DNA of 64,000 bases. It comes from Meloidogyne chitwoodi (Eukaryota > Nematoda > Chromadorea > Rhabditida > Meloidogynidae). A program made the translations under genes and the position numbers. This document shows, one piece after another, positions 26,132 to 37,507 of this stretch. The stretch spans positions 186,001 through 250,000 of the forward strand of contig JACZZP010000005.1 of NCBI GenBank assembly GCA_015183035.1, given 5' to 3'. A model generated the notes under the pieces. It worked only from the letters and a program-made list of their open reading frames with translations. It ran no database searches and was not told the DNA's origin. Position 1 is the first letter of the stretch, and every line of letters starts with the position of its first letter.

Positions 26132-28663
26132 TTACTGGCTACTTTCATTTTCATTTAAAAAATCAAAATCATCATCATCATCATCTTCGTCTTCATCATT
26201 AATATTTCCATTAACATTAATTTCATTATAAAGTTTTTTATGATAATTGAGTAAATGTGATTTTAATATTTTTCTTTGCTTTTTATTTGAATTTGTTAAA
26301 TAAATAAATTGGCAATATTTGCAACGAATATCATTCTGACCGATTAGAAAATGCTCAGTGTAGTCAATGTAATTTTTATTAGAAATTTTCTGAAAAGAGT
26401 AAATTAGATTTTGAAAATAATTCCATTAGTTTTATTCAGAAATAGACTCATTTTTCTAGAGAAAACAATTTGAATTTCACTCAATAAATTTTATCCGTTC
26501 TTAAAAAATATAAAAAAAACAAACCAATTCAGTAACGTCATCCTCTTCTAAACTAGATGATATTTCCCTTTGAAAATCAGAAGAACTTCCAGTTTCTATC
26601 ATATTATCATTATTTAAAGTTTTAGAATTTTTTGAAGCTATATAACATTCTTTACAATTTGACATATATAATAAAACAAAATTTAATGTAATATTTGCAT
26701 ATTCTTGTTTTAATGCATTAGAAATTGCCATCTTTTTTCCATGTCCCAAACTATTGTGAAATTCATGAATAATATCAAATACCTTTATTATATGTATATA
26801 TTTAATATTAGTAGTATTAAAATTTGATTTGTAAATCCTGATTTAACATTTTATTTTCCGGAAAATTGTAAATTCTGATTTATAATTTTATTTTCCGGAA
26901 AATTGTAAATCCTGATTTAACATTTTATTTTCCGGAAAATTGTAAACTAATTTATAATTTTATTTTCCGGAAAATTGTAAATCCTGATTTAACATTTTAT
27001 TTTCCGGAAAATTGTAAACTGATTTATAATTTTATTTTCCGGAAAATTGTAAATCCTGATTTAACATTTTATTTTCCGGAAAATTGTAAACTAATTTATA
27101 ATTTTATTTTCCGGAAAATTGTAAATCCTGATTTAACATTTTATTTACAGGAAATTTAAAATACCTCTTCAATAGTAACAAGTTTACGATGTAATTTTCC
27201 ATTTTCTACAAGACGTTCAACTGTTTTCCCATTTTCAGTAAACATTGCTAACTAAAAAATTTATTATTATTAAAAATAAGAATAAATTTTACTTCAAATT
27301 TGCTTTTAATTTCTAAATCTTTTTTCAATAAAATCCTCGGATCCAAATTTTGAGTAATTTTCAATCTTTTAATATAAAAATCATAAACAGAATGAGAAAG
27401 TATTCTATATTTATTATTATATAAACTCGTTGCTTCTTTTATAAAATTTTCTTTTCTTTTTGCTAAATCCTCGATGTTTATTGTTGATGAAGATATTGTT
27501 TCTTTTCTTTTTGTTAAATCCTCGATGTTTATTGTTGATGAAGATATTGTTTCTTTTCTTTTTGTTAAATCCTCGATGTTTATTGTTGATGAAGATATTG
27601 TTGAATTAGATTGTGATGTTGTTGGATTTAATTGGGGCATTTGTATAAAATTAAAACTAGGTATTGTTGTCATATTTGGTGGCATCTAACAGTTAAAAAA
27701 ATCTTTAAAAATTTAAAATTTTTGTTTACTTGTTGATTAGCTGAAGAATTTTGTCCTTGAGTTAAATCCAATTGAAAATATTTGAGTGTATTAGAACTAG
27801 AAGCAGCACTTATATTATTAGTAGAAAAATTAGTTGTAGTACTGTTAGTAATAATATTATTTTCTTCTCCAATTTTCTGATTTGTAAGCGAATTTAAATT
27901 CTCAACTAAATCAAGCCCACTAGGTGCTTCCTTAGCAAATTTCCTTTTTCTTGTTACTTTTTCTTTGGTAGAATTAACAATAACACTATAATAAAAAAAA
28001 TTTTTATTTTCCGGAAAGTTGTAAATTCTGATTTTTTTAATTTTCCCGAAAGTTGTAAATTCTGATTTTTTTTAAATTTTCCGCAAAGTTGTAAATTCTG
28101 ATTTTATATTTAATTTTCCGGAAAATTGTAACTGTTTTTTTATTTAAAATTCCGGGAAATTGTAAACCTTGTAACTTCGCTTCCATTTCCATTTCCCACA
28201 TTTGTTGTACACAAATTAACAGTTTGAAAATCATTTTTATCACTGTTTGTTTGTTTTTGATTTGGTTTTCCTAAATTTGACCGATTTCTCTGAATTATTT
28301 TTTTAATTTCGTTATTAGTATTTTGCTTTATTATTGTATATTGATTGTTATGACCACCATATCCACTGCAAAGGTTAAATTAAATTACAATTTATTTTTT
28401 TGAAATTCTGATTTATTTTTTATTACCAACCGAATTGCTATTTGTTCTCTCATAATAGCATCTTTTAACATTTTTTGATGAAGTTTCTTTTTCGGATCGG
28501 ATAATTTAGCGTGTAATTCTCGCAAAATACTTAATTCATTACGTCGGGCATAATAAGGGAGAAGATGAAATGCAGCAGGAAGTCTTCGACTTGTAGGGTC
28601 AATTTTTTGGTAGGAGGATTGGGAACCAAAGTTTGATGAAATGACAGGAATTTTAAAAGTCAT
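26132..28663 (-). CDS. protein with integrase-type H2C2 zinc domain and C2H2/BED-like finger
   Basis: The start MTFKIPVISSNFGSQSSYQ is followed by a basic helix region (KLSDPKKKLHQKMLKDAIM), a Ser/Asn/Thr-rich stretch and a perfect 17-residue repeat (TISSSTINIEDLTKRKE, three copies). A block follows that matches the zinc-binding part of Ginger/KRBA2-type integrases: VTIEEVFDIIHEFHNSLGHG, KQEYANIT and YMSNCKECYIASKN (His-x4-His, then C-x2-C). The expected D,D,E catalytic core does not follow. Instead there is an acidic linker, then a finger CKYCQFIYLTNSN ... KSHLLNYH (C-x2-C, H-x4-H) and an acidic tail (NINDEDEDDDDDD) before TAA at 26132. A domesticated or decayed transposase fragment is the likely origin; DNA or protein binding is possible. 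About seven exons. It lies between two ordinary host genes on the same strand. Confidence 0.7.
26838..27150. repeat. 72-bp higher-order tandem array with TTTTCCGGAAAA cores
   Basis: CCGG occurs at 26858, 26895, 26932, 26967, 27004, 27039, 27076 and 27111, so spacing becomes a strict 35/37 alternation. Two monomer types alternate: TAAATCCTGATTTAACATTT and TAAACTAATTTATAATTTT, each followed by TATTTTCCGGAAAATTG. The array sits in an intron of the H2C2 gene. Confidence 0.9.
27453..27605 (-). repeat. 51-bp coding tandem repeat, three copies
   Basis: Three near-identical 51-bp units encode TISSSTINIEDLTKRKE in frame; the last copy has Ala for Thr. Near identity at the DNA level shows recent expansion. 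Confidence 0.9.
28008..28165. repeat. degenerate TTTCCGGAAAGTTGTAAATTCTGA array
   Basis: Four to five copies of TTTTCCGGAAAGTTGTAAA followed by TTCTGATTTT, with decay at the CCGG core in some copies (CCCGAAA, CCGCAAA, CCGGGAAA). Lies in another intron of the same gene and clearly shares ancestry with the array at 26838-27150. Confidence 0.8.
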
Positions 28664-29909
28664 TCTTAAATATCATAAATATAAAATTAAAAAATAAATA
28701 AATAAACTATTTGGGATTTTATCTTGATTATGCCTAGAGACTTTAATAGAATTCTTTTTTTAATAAGAAAAAATTTAAATAAAAATTAAGTTAGTCAATT
28801 ACTTAAAAATTTAAGAAATTGAATTTATAAAATAAATGGAAAGAAGTATTGAAGCACTTTAAATGCGTGAATGACAGCCCAAAACTCGCGCACATTCGGC
28901 AATAATGATGTGGCAAAATTTGAGGAGGACATTAAATAATATTCTGAGAGAGAGAGAGAGTAGAGGAAAAAGGAGGGCTTGCCGGATCATATTAGAAAAA
29001 TGTCGAGAAGAATCGTGGCATTTGACAGATTTTTATTAACTCTTTCAATTCTACTTTATCTTTTCTCAATCTTATTTAACGTAAAAAATTTTTTAAATAA
29101 TTTTTTTAATTGATTTGAATATTCTATGTATGTGTGTAATGCTATTCACACACACAGTTGCGCACGCGCGTAATAAATTGCGCGCGTGCGCATTAAATTT
29201 TACTACTTAAATTTTTATTTATTAGAAGTTAAGTTTCTGATAGATATTTATTTTTTAAGATTAATCTTAAGTTTTTAGTATAATAAGTTTCTAAAAATTC
29301 TGATTTGTCCGGAATTTTCAGGTTATATTTATTTTTATTAAATCAGAATTATTACTGTATTTATAAAATAAAAAGTACATTTATAATTGATATTTTTTAA
29401 TTATTAAGTAAACTTTTAAATAATTTTAAAACTTAAGTAAAATGTTGGGAAATGCTGAGAGATAATTAAAAACGAAGAGAATGGCAGTGAAATAAAAAAA
29501 TTAAATGAGAGTCTATTCGTGGCATCTCGTGGAATTTGGTAAATTGTTGTTTAATATTTAAAAGGTTAAAAAAAATTTTTTTTTATTAAAATTCCCCTCA
29601 AAATTGACTAAAAAATGCCCTGAATCATATGATGGAAATATTCTATTGTCTATTACTCGTGTTTGGGGAAATTATTGAAGGATATTGAATTTTTTTAATT
29701 TTTTTAAATTTTAAAATTTTGTCTCAAAATCAGAATTATTTTTTTAAAAATTAATTTCAGAATTTTCTGATTTAAACTTTCTTTAAAAAAGTTAAAAGTA
29801 AACTAACTAATATTTATTAAGAATGGAAAGAACTGATGAAAATATAAATTTTTAGGTATATGAGAATATTGGTAAAATTTTATTATTTAAAAAAATCAAA
29901 TAATAATAA
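28664..29909. other. 1.25-kb intergenic region
   Basis: 5' region of the H2C2 gene and 3' flank of the DLG-like gene. Holds a (GA) run at about 28949-28963, the G+C hairpin at 29159-29192, and TTCTGAT/CCGGAA words at about 29298-29350. I looked for SH3 or guanylate-kinase exons of the DLG-like gene on the minus strand and found none. Confidence 0.5.
29159..29192. repeat. 12-bp perfect inverted repeat of alternating G/C
   Basis: TGCGCACGCGCG (29159-29170) faces CGCGCGTGCGCA (29181-29192) around a 10-nt A+T loop, preceded by a run of CACACACA. Such purine-pyrimidine alternation is prone to form Z-DNA or a cruciform. It stands out in a very A+T-rich background and lies about 500 bp upstream of the H2C2 gene start. 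Confidence 0.85.
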
Positions 29910-32436
29910 TTAGCGAAAACCAACACTCTGAGATTGCATTTGAAGACGCATTCTTTCTACTCTTTCTTCAAAGTCAAAAAATTCTCAAATTTTTTTTAAA
30001 TTAAAAATATTAATATTTTTAATTTAATTAAATTAAAACCTCTAGGCCTATATTGTAACAAAAGCTGAGCTTGTGCTCCTATAGAAATTGTTTTTAAAGT
30101 AACGGCTGCTTCACCATGTGTTGCTCTGGTTAAATTAACATCATTAACTTGAAGAAGAACATCACCCTTAAATTAAAAAAATAAAATTAACAAAAAAATA
30201 ATTAAATTAATTTTAAAAAATTAAAAATAATAAATAAAAAAATTTAAAAAAAAAAATTTAAAAATAAATAAGAAATTAAAAAAAAATAAATAAAATATTA
30301 AAAAAAAATAAATAAAATATTTATCCTCTTTTCCACCTTTCTAATATTTCCATTTAAATCAGCGACGCCACCAGGCATTATGTGACTAATATAAATTGGT
30401 TCTCCATCCTCCCCGCCAACAATATTAAATCCTAATCCGTATTCGTTCTTTCTTAGTGTTATCCTTTAAAAATAAATTTTTTTTGAGATTATTGAATTAA
30501 AAAAAATTTTTTTTTTTAATTTATATTTGTCTTGTAATTCTGAGAATTTAAAAAATTAAAAAAAAAATTTTTTTAATTTTTTAAAAAATTATTTTTACCA
30601 TCGTGGTTGTCTTTCAACCATTGCTGTAGGGGATTGAGTAAATTTAACACCAGAGGATTGAATTATTGGCTGATGATGAGCTGATGTTTGTCGAGGTAAT
30701 GTGCCTCCTCCTCCAATTGTCCCCCCAACCATTGGGTTAGGCAAGTGATGTAGAGATTCTTTAAAAAGATAATTAATTTAAGTGAAAGAACGCCATTAGC
30801 AAATTATAGCATGAAAAAATGCAAATTTTATCAAACCCCCGTAGTCCTTACGTGATCTAATAGGCGGTTGAAGTGTTCCTCCAATAATACCAGAACTTTT
30901 ACTTGAACCCATTCCACTCAATGATCTTTGAAAACCTCCCCCACTACTACTGCTAACTCCCATAGGCATATTTAAATGTGATTGACTTAAAGAACGATGC
31001 ATTCCAGGCTGTGCAATTGTTGTCTTTAGACGTTTTACTAACTTGAAAATTAATTAAATTAATTTATTAAAGTAAAGCGAAGAATACATTCCTGATTTTA
31101 ATAATTAAAAAAAATTTCGCGAGAAGGAATCCAGCGCAGCGTATTTTTGAATTTTAAGTATTAAGAATCCCAAACTTTATTTAAGATTTTAGTAATAATA
31201 TAAAATACAAAAATTCTGATTTTTCCGGAAACATAATTAACTTAATTTAAAAGACTTATATTTACCCTACCAATCGAATATAAGTTCCAGCATCCTTAAG
31301 AGCATGTACAGCATAATCATGATCACAATTAGCAGTGTCCCAATCATTCACGCGTAGAATTACATCCCCAATTTGTAAACGTCCATTTTTATGAACTGCT
31401 CCCTTAAAAAAAAAGGTTCAAAAAAATATTTTTTTGACAAAAATAAAAATTAAAAAAACCAACCCCCGGAGAAATATCGGTAACACGAATATATTTGTCA
31501 CCAAAAACAGGATCTAATTCTCTATCACGTCCTCCACTAATTGAAAAGCCTAATCCAGTTTTAGAAACATCTAAAATTATTTCTTCAACTTCCCATTCTT
31601 GACCATTTTCGTCCACTATTCGATTTATCTGTTTTGTTAAAGTTTATTTTTTTAAGACTTCAATTTGTGTCCCCCCAAAAGAAAGTTAATTTATTAAGGG
31701 AAAAACTTAAGTCTTTCCGGAAGAAAAAAAGATTAGACCCCCCATTTTTGGAATTTTACGTTTCAATTAAATTTTAATTCACCTATCTCTTATAAAATTA
31801 AAATTAATTAAACTTTTTTCTCCCCAAATAAATTTAAAATAAATTTACAGGTGAAGTATGCAAAAAAGTATTATTATTTTCATTATTTCCTCCAATAGTT
31901 GCCCCAAATGAACGTCTAGATGGTGGCCTATTGGGAGACAATCTAGGCTGTATTTGTGGTGTTCTTATTAAATTTGGAGATGTTTGTGCTGATAAACAAT
32001 TAAAAGGTCCTAAAATTGGAGAACGTTCCCATCTAGCAGCAAAGCGGCGAGACTCAAAAACCTTAAAATTAAATACTCTAATAAATAAATTTTAAAAGAA
32101 AGAATTACTTTATCGCCAACAGGAATTCTTTCATTAACTAGCACATTTTCATAAAATTCGTGAATATCTGATAAAATAAAAAAATTTAATTTTTTTTTTA
32201 ATTTTTTTACCACATAAAGCATTGAAAAGAGAATGTTTAAAAGTATTTATTACTCTCTCAATTGCTTGTTTAAGTTCTCTGTCTGATGTTCGGAATAATT
32301 CGGAATGATATTCTTCTAGTAATTCTAAAGAGCGGTGAACGTCAGCTAAATTAAAATTAATTTTAAATTAATTAATTTAATTTAATTTATTTTAATTTAA
32401 TTATTTTAGTTAAAAAAATTTACCTTTACTAGGCAT
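29910..32436 (-). CDS. dlg-1: discs-large-like L27-PDZ-PDZ protein lacking PDZ2, SH3 and GUK
   Basis: Junction scaffold of the DLG (MAGUK) type. The start MPSK joins to ADVHRSLELLEEYHSEL and AIERVINTFKHSLFNALCDI, a DLG-type L27 domain. The first PDZ has GLGFSISGG, GRLQIGDVILRVND and ALKDAGTYIRLLVKR, most like DLG PDZ1. A Ser/Gly-rich linker (SSSSGGGFQRSLSGMGSSK) follows, then a second PDZ with GLGFNIVGGEDGEPIYIS, IRKGDVLLQVND and QYRPREFEDFEERVERM, which is the DLG PDZ3 with its usual trailing helix. The protein then ends QSQSVGFR with TAA at 29910. Ordinary DLG proteins continue into SH3 and guanylate-kinase-like domains and have a PDZ2. Neither is visible here or in the 1.2 kb downstream. 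About nine exons. It could be a short paralogue, or a gene whose 3' half lies elsewhere. Confidence 0.85.
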
Positions 32437-32894
32437 ATTTTGTATAGTTAATTTTGATTTATTTTCAGAATTTAAAAAATAAAATCAGAATTTTTGTTAA
32501 ATTAAAATTTGAATTTAATTTGATCTAAATATATATAAAGAAAAAATAAATAAAATTTTAGGTAGTACAAACAAACGAATAAAAACATCAAAAATGGGAA
32601 AAACTCCAACAACGATTTTGGGAGAGACCAGTCGCTTATGACTAATACACGTAAAATCGTAAAATAGGCCAAATAAAAATAAAAAGGGCAATTTGGTGGT
32701 TAGTGAATGTGGTTATACCTATACAATGTATTTAGTTGAAAAAGTTAAGGAAAAAAGAAAATATATAAAAATGTTTCCCAAAATATACAATTTAAAAATT
32801 TTGTTATAATTTCCTGTTATAAATTATATGTACAAATAACTTTAATAGCCAAATTATATACAATTAAATTACAAAATTGAATATTTTTAATCAA

Positions 32895-33155
32895 GTTTAA
32901 ATCAGAATTTATAAATTTCTGGAAAGTTGTAAAATAAAATCAGAATTTATAATTTCCGGAAAAATATAAAAGCAGAATTTGTTTTTTCCGGAAGAATATA
33001 AAATCAGAATTTGCATTTTCTAGAAATAAAATAATAAAATCAGAATTTATTATTTCCGGAAATAAAATAATAAAATCAAAACAATTTTCAATAAATTAAA
33101 TATAAAATTGAATTTTCAGCATTCCGGAAGTTGTAAACTAAAATCAGAATTTACT
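32895..33155. repeat. degenerate repeat: AAATCAGAATTTATAATTTCCGGAAA
   Basis: Six to seven copies of about 35 bp, each AAAATCAGAATTT then TTTCCGGAAA, with variants (TTTCTAGAAA, TTTCTGGAAA, ATTCCGGAAG). Same two words as in the other arrays, here in the reverse orientation. Confidence 0.8.
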
Positions 33156-34195
33156 ATTTATTATTTCATATAAAATTTTGACCTACACATTTCATTTTTC
33201 TGAAATAATTATAAATGTTAAATAAATGTATATATTGAGTATCTCTATAGTTGTAGACAGCCAGCCTTGAAAGAGAACGCGCAAGAGTATTTTAATTGTT
33301 ATTTACATTGGGTTGAAATATTGAACGTAAACATAGCGACAAGACCATTTGTTTTTAATATATTTTCTATATATATTGTTAAACAAAATATATAAAAATG
33401 TAAAAATAAAGTAAAATAGAGAGAGAATATAAAAATAGTGAAAATAATAATAAGCTTAAAAGTGACACGATAAGCAGTTAAAGACCTTAACAGAGGAAAG
33501 AATTAAAAGAAATTAAATATTCTATTATTTATTTTTTAATAATAATAATACATAGATAAAATGAAAAATACTAAAAATAAAATATATATAAAAATAATTG
33601 ACCTTGATGTGCATTTTTGTATTTTTGTATATACCTGTCATCGTCCTTTTCACTCAAAAAGTCGTAGCAAAACTATTATAAAATTTATTTGGGCGCCCTC
33701 CACGAAGCTTGATTTAATCGTCAATAGTGACCGGTAAGAGGAATTTTACCGGGGAAATAATTTCTTTTTTTTTCCAGCCACCTACGATAAAATGAATAAA
33801 TCGGCGATTAGAGTAACAAAATTTTTGTTTTATTTCATATTAACAGAGTGGGATAAATGAGACTCTAATGTTATGTTGATATTTTGTATGGGGATCTTTA
33901 GAGAAATACTTTTCACAATTTTTATTTTTTCAACAACTACATAACGACTGTTTCTTTTTTATACAAAACATATAATAAAATTTTTGATTGTCCACTTCTT
34001 TGAATAGAAAAGTAATGGGGAGGTATACGGAAATTAAACAAAAATTTTATTAAATTTAAGAAGATAAAACACTTCAAATAGAATAAATTGTTAGCAAGTA
34101 ATTTTAAAAATAATTAGCAGAATTAAAATATAAGTAATTGCTTTATAGTAGAAATTCAGAATAAACTCAGAACGTTGTAAAATAAAAGAAAAACA

Positions 34196-34445
34196 AAATC
34201 AGAATAAAAATAAAATAAAAGCTGAATAAAACTAAAACAAAATCAGAATAAAACTAAAAAAAAAGCAGAATAAAACTAAAACAAAATCAGAATAAAACTA
34301 AAAAAAAAGCAGAATAAAACTAAAACAAAATCAGAATAAAACTAAAAAAAAAGCAGAATAAAACTAAAACAAAATCAGAATAAAACTAAAAAAAAAGCAG
34401 AATAAAACTAAAACAAAATCAGAATAAAACTAAAAAAAGCGGAAT
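34196..34445. repeat. 44-bp tandem array, five copies
   Basis: The word ATCAG recurs at 34242, 34286, 34330, 34374 and 34418, a strict 44-bp period. Each unit holds two sub-units, one with ACAAAATCAGAATAAAACT and one with AAAAAAGCAGAATAAAACT. Confidence 0.9.
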
Positions 34446-34735
34446 AAACCAGAAAAATAGAACAAAATCAGAACAGTTTTAGGTAATTATACATACATAT
34501 TACAAAAAATGATTTATTATTAATATAATTAATAAAAGTACATATTTATGCTTATAAAAAGTTGACACGCAAAATAAAGATTAAATCTTCGTTAAGCAAT
34601 TATTATCAAATGAGGGAAGAAAGGTGTGTTTAAAAATACTAGTTTATTAAATTAATTAATTTTAAAAAGTTGTAAGAATTAAAAATTATTTATTTATTTA
34701 TTTTTAGCTTTATTTGTAAAAGAACATTTTAAAAA

Positions 34736-36974
34736 ATGTGGAGAAGTTTAATTTTATTTTTATTATTTTTAATCCTTTGGACAATAAATATTAATATTAT
34801 TCAAGGTTAGAAAATAAAATTATTTTTTTAAATAATTTTAAAAATAAAAATTAAAAAAAATTAATTAGGTTTATCAACGCAAAAGCCTGATTTACTTAAA
34901 TTTGTTTTGGACATTAAACCTGGGTGGGTAAAAGATAAAAATAATTAAAATATTTCTCTACTTTTTTAAAAATAAAAAAAAATTATTAAAAATAATTTTT
35001 TTTATTTTAAAAGTATTCGTGAACCATCAAATAAAACTCAGAAAAATGAAAATTTAATTCCTACAAAATCCTCATTTCATTCTAATGCTCAAATTTTGAT
35101 TTCTAATAATAAAGGATTTAATAATAACAAAAATGCTTCAATAAATTCAACTGGAGTAATAACATTAAAAGATAAATATATAAGTAAATGGAAACATTCA
35201 AAAAGTGGAATTTTAGGTAAATTAAAAATTAATTTATAAAAATTAAAAATTTTCCCAGAAAATTCAGGGTCAAATACAGGATCAGTAGCTACTAATCTTA
35301 CAAAAACAAATTTATTAAAAAATACAGTAAAACCTAATGGTATTAATTCTACATCAAATTTAGGAACAGAATCAGGAGGTAAAGTAAAAAATTAAATTTA
35401 AGTATCTTATTTATTCTAATAGAAAGGCAGTCTTTTTACATAAAATTAAGAAGAGTGCCTTTCTATTAGAGAGAGTCTTTTTATCCTAATACATATAGCA
35501 ATAATTTAAAAAAAAAATAAATAAATATTTTAGCAAGTAAAAAGGCAACTGTTGGGGAGAATTCAATCATATCAACACATCCTCCATCATCTTTTTTAAA
35601 TAATCCCTCAACAATTACTCAAACAAAACCAGAATATTATGGCAATGAAGGACTAATAGAGTCTGTTCCTGTTAGCAGAGAATCACCCTTACAAACATCT
35701 TCACTTCCTTATTTAATTAAATCTGAAAATGCAGGGGAGACAAATAATTTAATATTAAAAAATAAAAATGAATTAATAACTTCAACAACAACTCTAAATA
35801 ATAATATTATTTCTTATTCAGTATCCTCTCCTCCTATATTACCCCCAAATTCATATAATTTAGAAAATTCTAAATTGCCTTCAACTAATTCTTCAATTAA
35901 CTATAATCCACCACAATATGCTTCTCCTCCAGCAATTTCACCTTATGCTGTAAAAACAGAGCAACCTCAGTCTATTTCAATACCAAGTGGGGATGCTTAT
36001 GAGTTATCTGTCTTGGAAGCTACTTTGGGTGGATTTTCTTCTACAAACATTGTAACAACTACTACTATACCAACAACAATAAAAACAACAACAAGAGGTA
36101 ATATTAAAATGTTTTTTTAATATTCTGAAATTTTGACTGTCTATTAAAATTTTTTTTAATTCTGAATTTTGAATGATGTAATAAAAACATGTTTTTTTAA
36201 TATTCTGAAATTTCAAGTGCCGCCGTGTGGGCCAGATGTACTCTTTGTACTAGACTCAACTGGTTCGGTTCGTTATGTATACGAACAACAACGTAACTAT
36301 ATTTTTGATGTTGCCAAACAAATGGATATTGCGCCGGATGGACAACATGTTTGTTTTTAACCAATTTATAATAAACTGAACTTGACTCCCGTTATAAAGA
36401 CAATAAAGGGAGTTTTGTTCTAATAATATTTAATTAACTGTTTTACTATTTAATGTTCAAAACAAAAAATAAATATATATTTTACAGGTTGGACTAATTA
36501 TATATAGCAGTAAACTCAGACAACGCATAGTTGTGAACCTGGATGAGTCACAGACAAAAGACCAATTTCTTAAAATTGTTCAAGGTCTCTATTTTTTAAA
36601 TAAATTTATTTAAAATTTATTTAACAGAATTACCATATCACGGAGGAATTACAGCAACAGGACAAGCTTTAAGTTTAACAATAAAAGCATTAGAAAAGAA
36701 AAGGTTAAATAAAAGAACTCTAGTAATATTATTAACTGATGGATATACTTATGATGAATGGGAAGAACAGAGTAAAGCATTGCTTACTAAAGGTGTTGAA
36801 GTTATTGTAGCTGGAGATGTTAAAAGTTATTTAAAGTTAGTTTTTAAATGATTGATTAAAAATTAAATAATTTTTTTAAGATCAGTACTTGATAAAATTG
36901 CTGGTGACCCAACTAAGGTATTACTTGGAGCAGAAAATAAATCTAAAGTTTTGGATTATCTTAGATGTAGATAA
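34736..36974 (+). CDS. secreted von Willebrand factor A (vWA) domain protein
   Basis: The ATG at 34736 opens a signal peptide (MWRSLILFLLFLILWTININ). A long low-complexity Ser/Thr/Asn/Pro region follows (about 330 residues; PPQYASPPAISPYAVKTEQ, TTTTIPTTIKTTTR), likely O-glycosylated. The C-terminal vWA domain starts CGPDVLFVLDSTGSVRYVYE. Its metal site (MIDAS) is complete: DSTGS, the Thr in GGITATGQAL, and the Asp in LLTDGYTYDEW. The domain ends KVLDYLRCR then TAA. Nematodes have many such secreted or cuticle-associated vWA proteins; adhesion or matrix binding is likely. About nine exons. An intron carries a CTAATAGAAAGG hairpin (35415-35470), and intergenic sequence after the gene (not coding) is 533 bp up to the TBC gene on the same strand, too far for a typical nematode operon. 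Confidence 0.85.
35415..35470. repeat. 15-bp perfect inverted repeat element in a vWA intron
   Basis: TCTAATAGAAAGGCA (35415-35429) faces TGCCTTTCTATTAGA (35456-35470) with a 26-nt loop. AGTCTTTTTA occurs again just outside the right arm. A second copy with the same arms is at 41147-41218. Confidence 0.85.
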
Positions 36975-37507
36975 ATAAATATTTTTTTAATAGATAGTTC
37001 CTTTATTGATAAAAATATTTTTATTTTAAATTGTCTCTCAGATATTTCATAATTAGGTGTTTTAAAATTTTTGTAAATTATAGTCTGCGTAATGAAACTT
37101 TTAGAAATCCAAATTTGATAGTATAAAACAATTAAAGGAATACGATTTTGCAAAATTAAAAACAATTTTAACAAGTATTACTTTAAAATTGTCTCATTTA
37201 ACAGTTACCTAAGAGTTTACACTCAAAACTGCACCCAATCGACTCTTTTCCGTTTTTGAGTGCCTTTTGCACTAAAACAGACTAATTAAAAAAGAACAAA
37301 AAAGAACGTTTGACTGTCTGTTGTCTCTCTGCTTATAAAACACTCTATTTTTCACATTCTAATTTTTCTTAATAAATCAGCCGTAGTAAACAACATTTGA
37401 TCGTCATCTTATAAGTGCAAAAATTGTCATTGGTTGTTGTTTATTTTAATGTTTTTCTCTGTTTTTCAGATATTTTTTTAAGAAAAAGAAACTAAATTTA
37501 ATATAAA
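36975..37507. other. intergenic region upstream of the TBC gene
   Basis: Non-coding. CACTCAAAA (37220-37228) faces TTTTGAGTG (37254-37262) around a G/C-richer loop; possibly regulatory, unproven. An intron of the preceding gene (36360-36485) holds CCCGTTATAAAGACA, one of the dispersed words. Confidence 0.45.

Larger units (their letters stand above)
32437..34735. other. 2.3-kb intergenic region between divergent DLG-like and vWA genes
   Basis: A+T-rich. Holds CCGG/ATCAGAAT repeats at 32895-33155 and the 44-bp array at 34196-34445. A less A+T-rich stretch at about 33630-33790 (TCGTCCTTTTCACTC, GTGACCGGTAAGAGG) has no ORF and could be regulatory or an old repeat. Confidence 0.5.
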
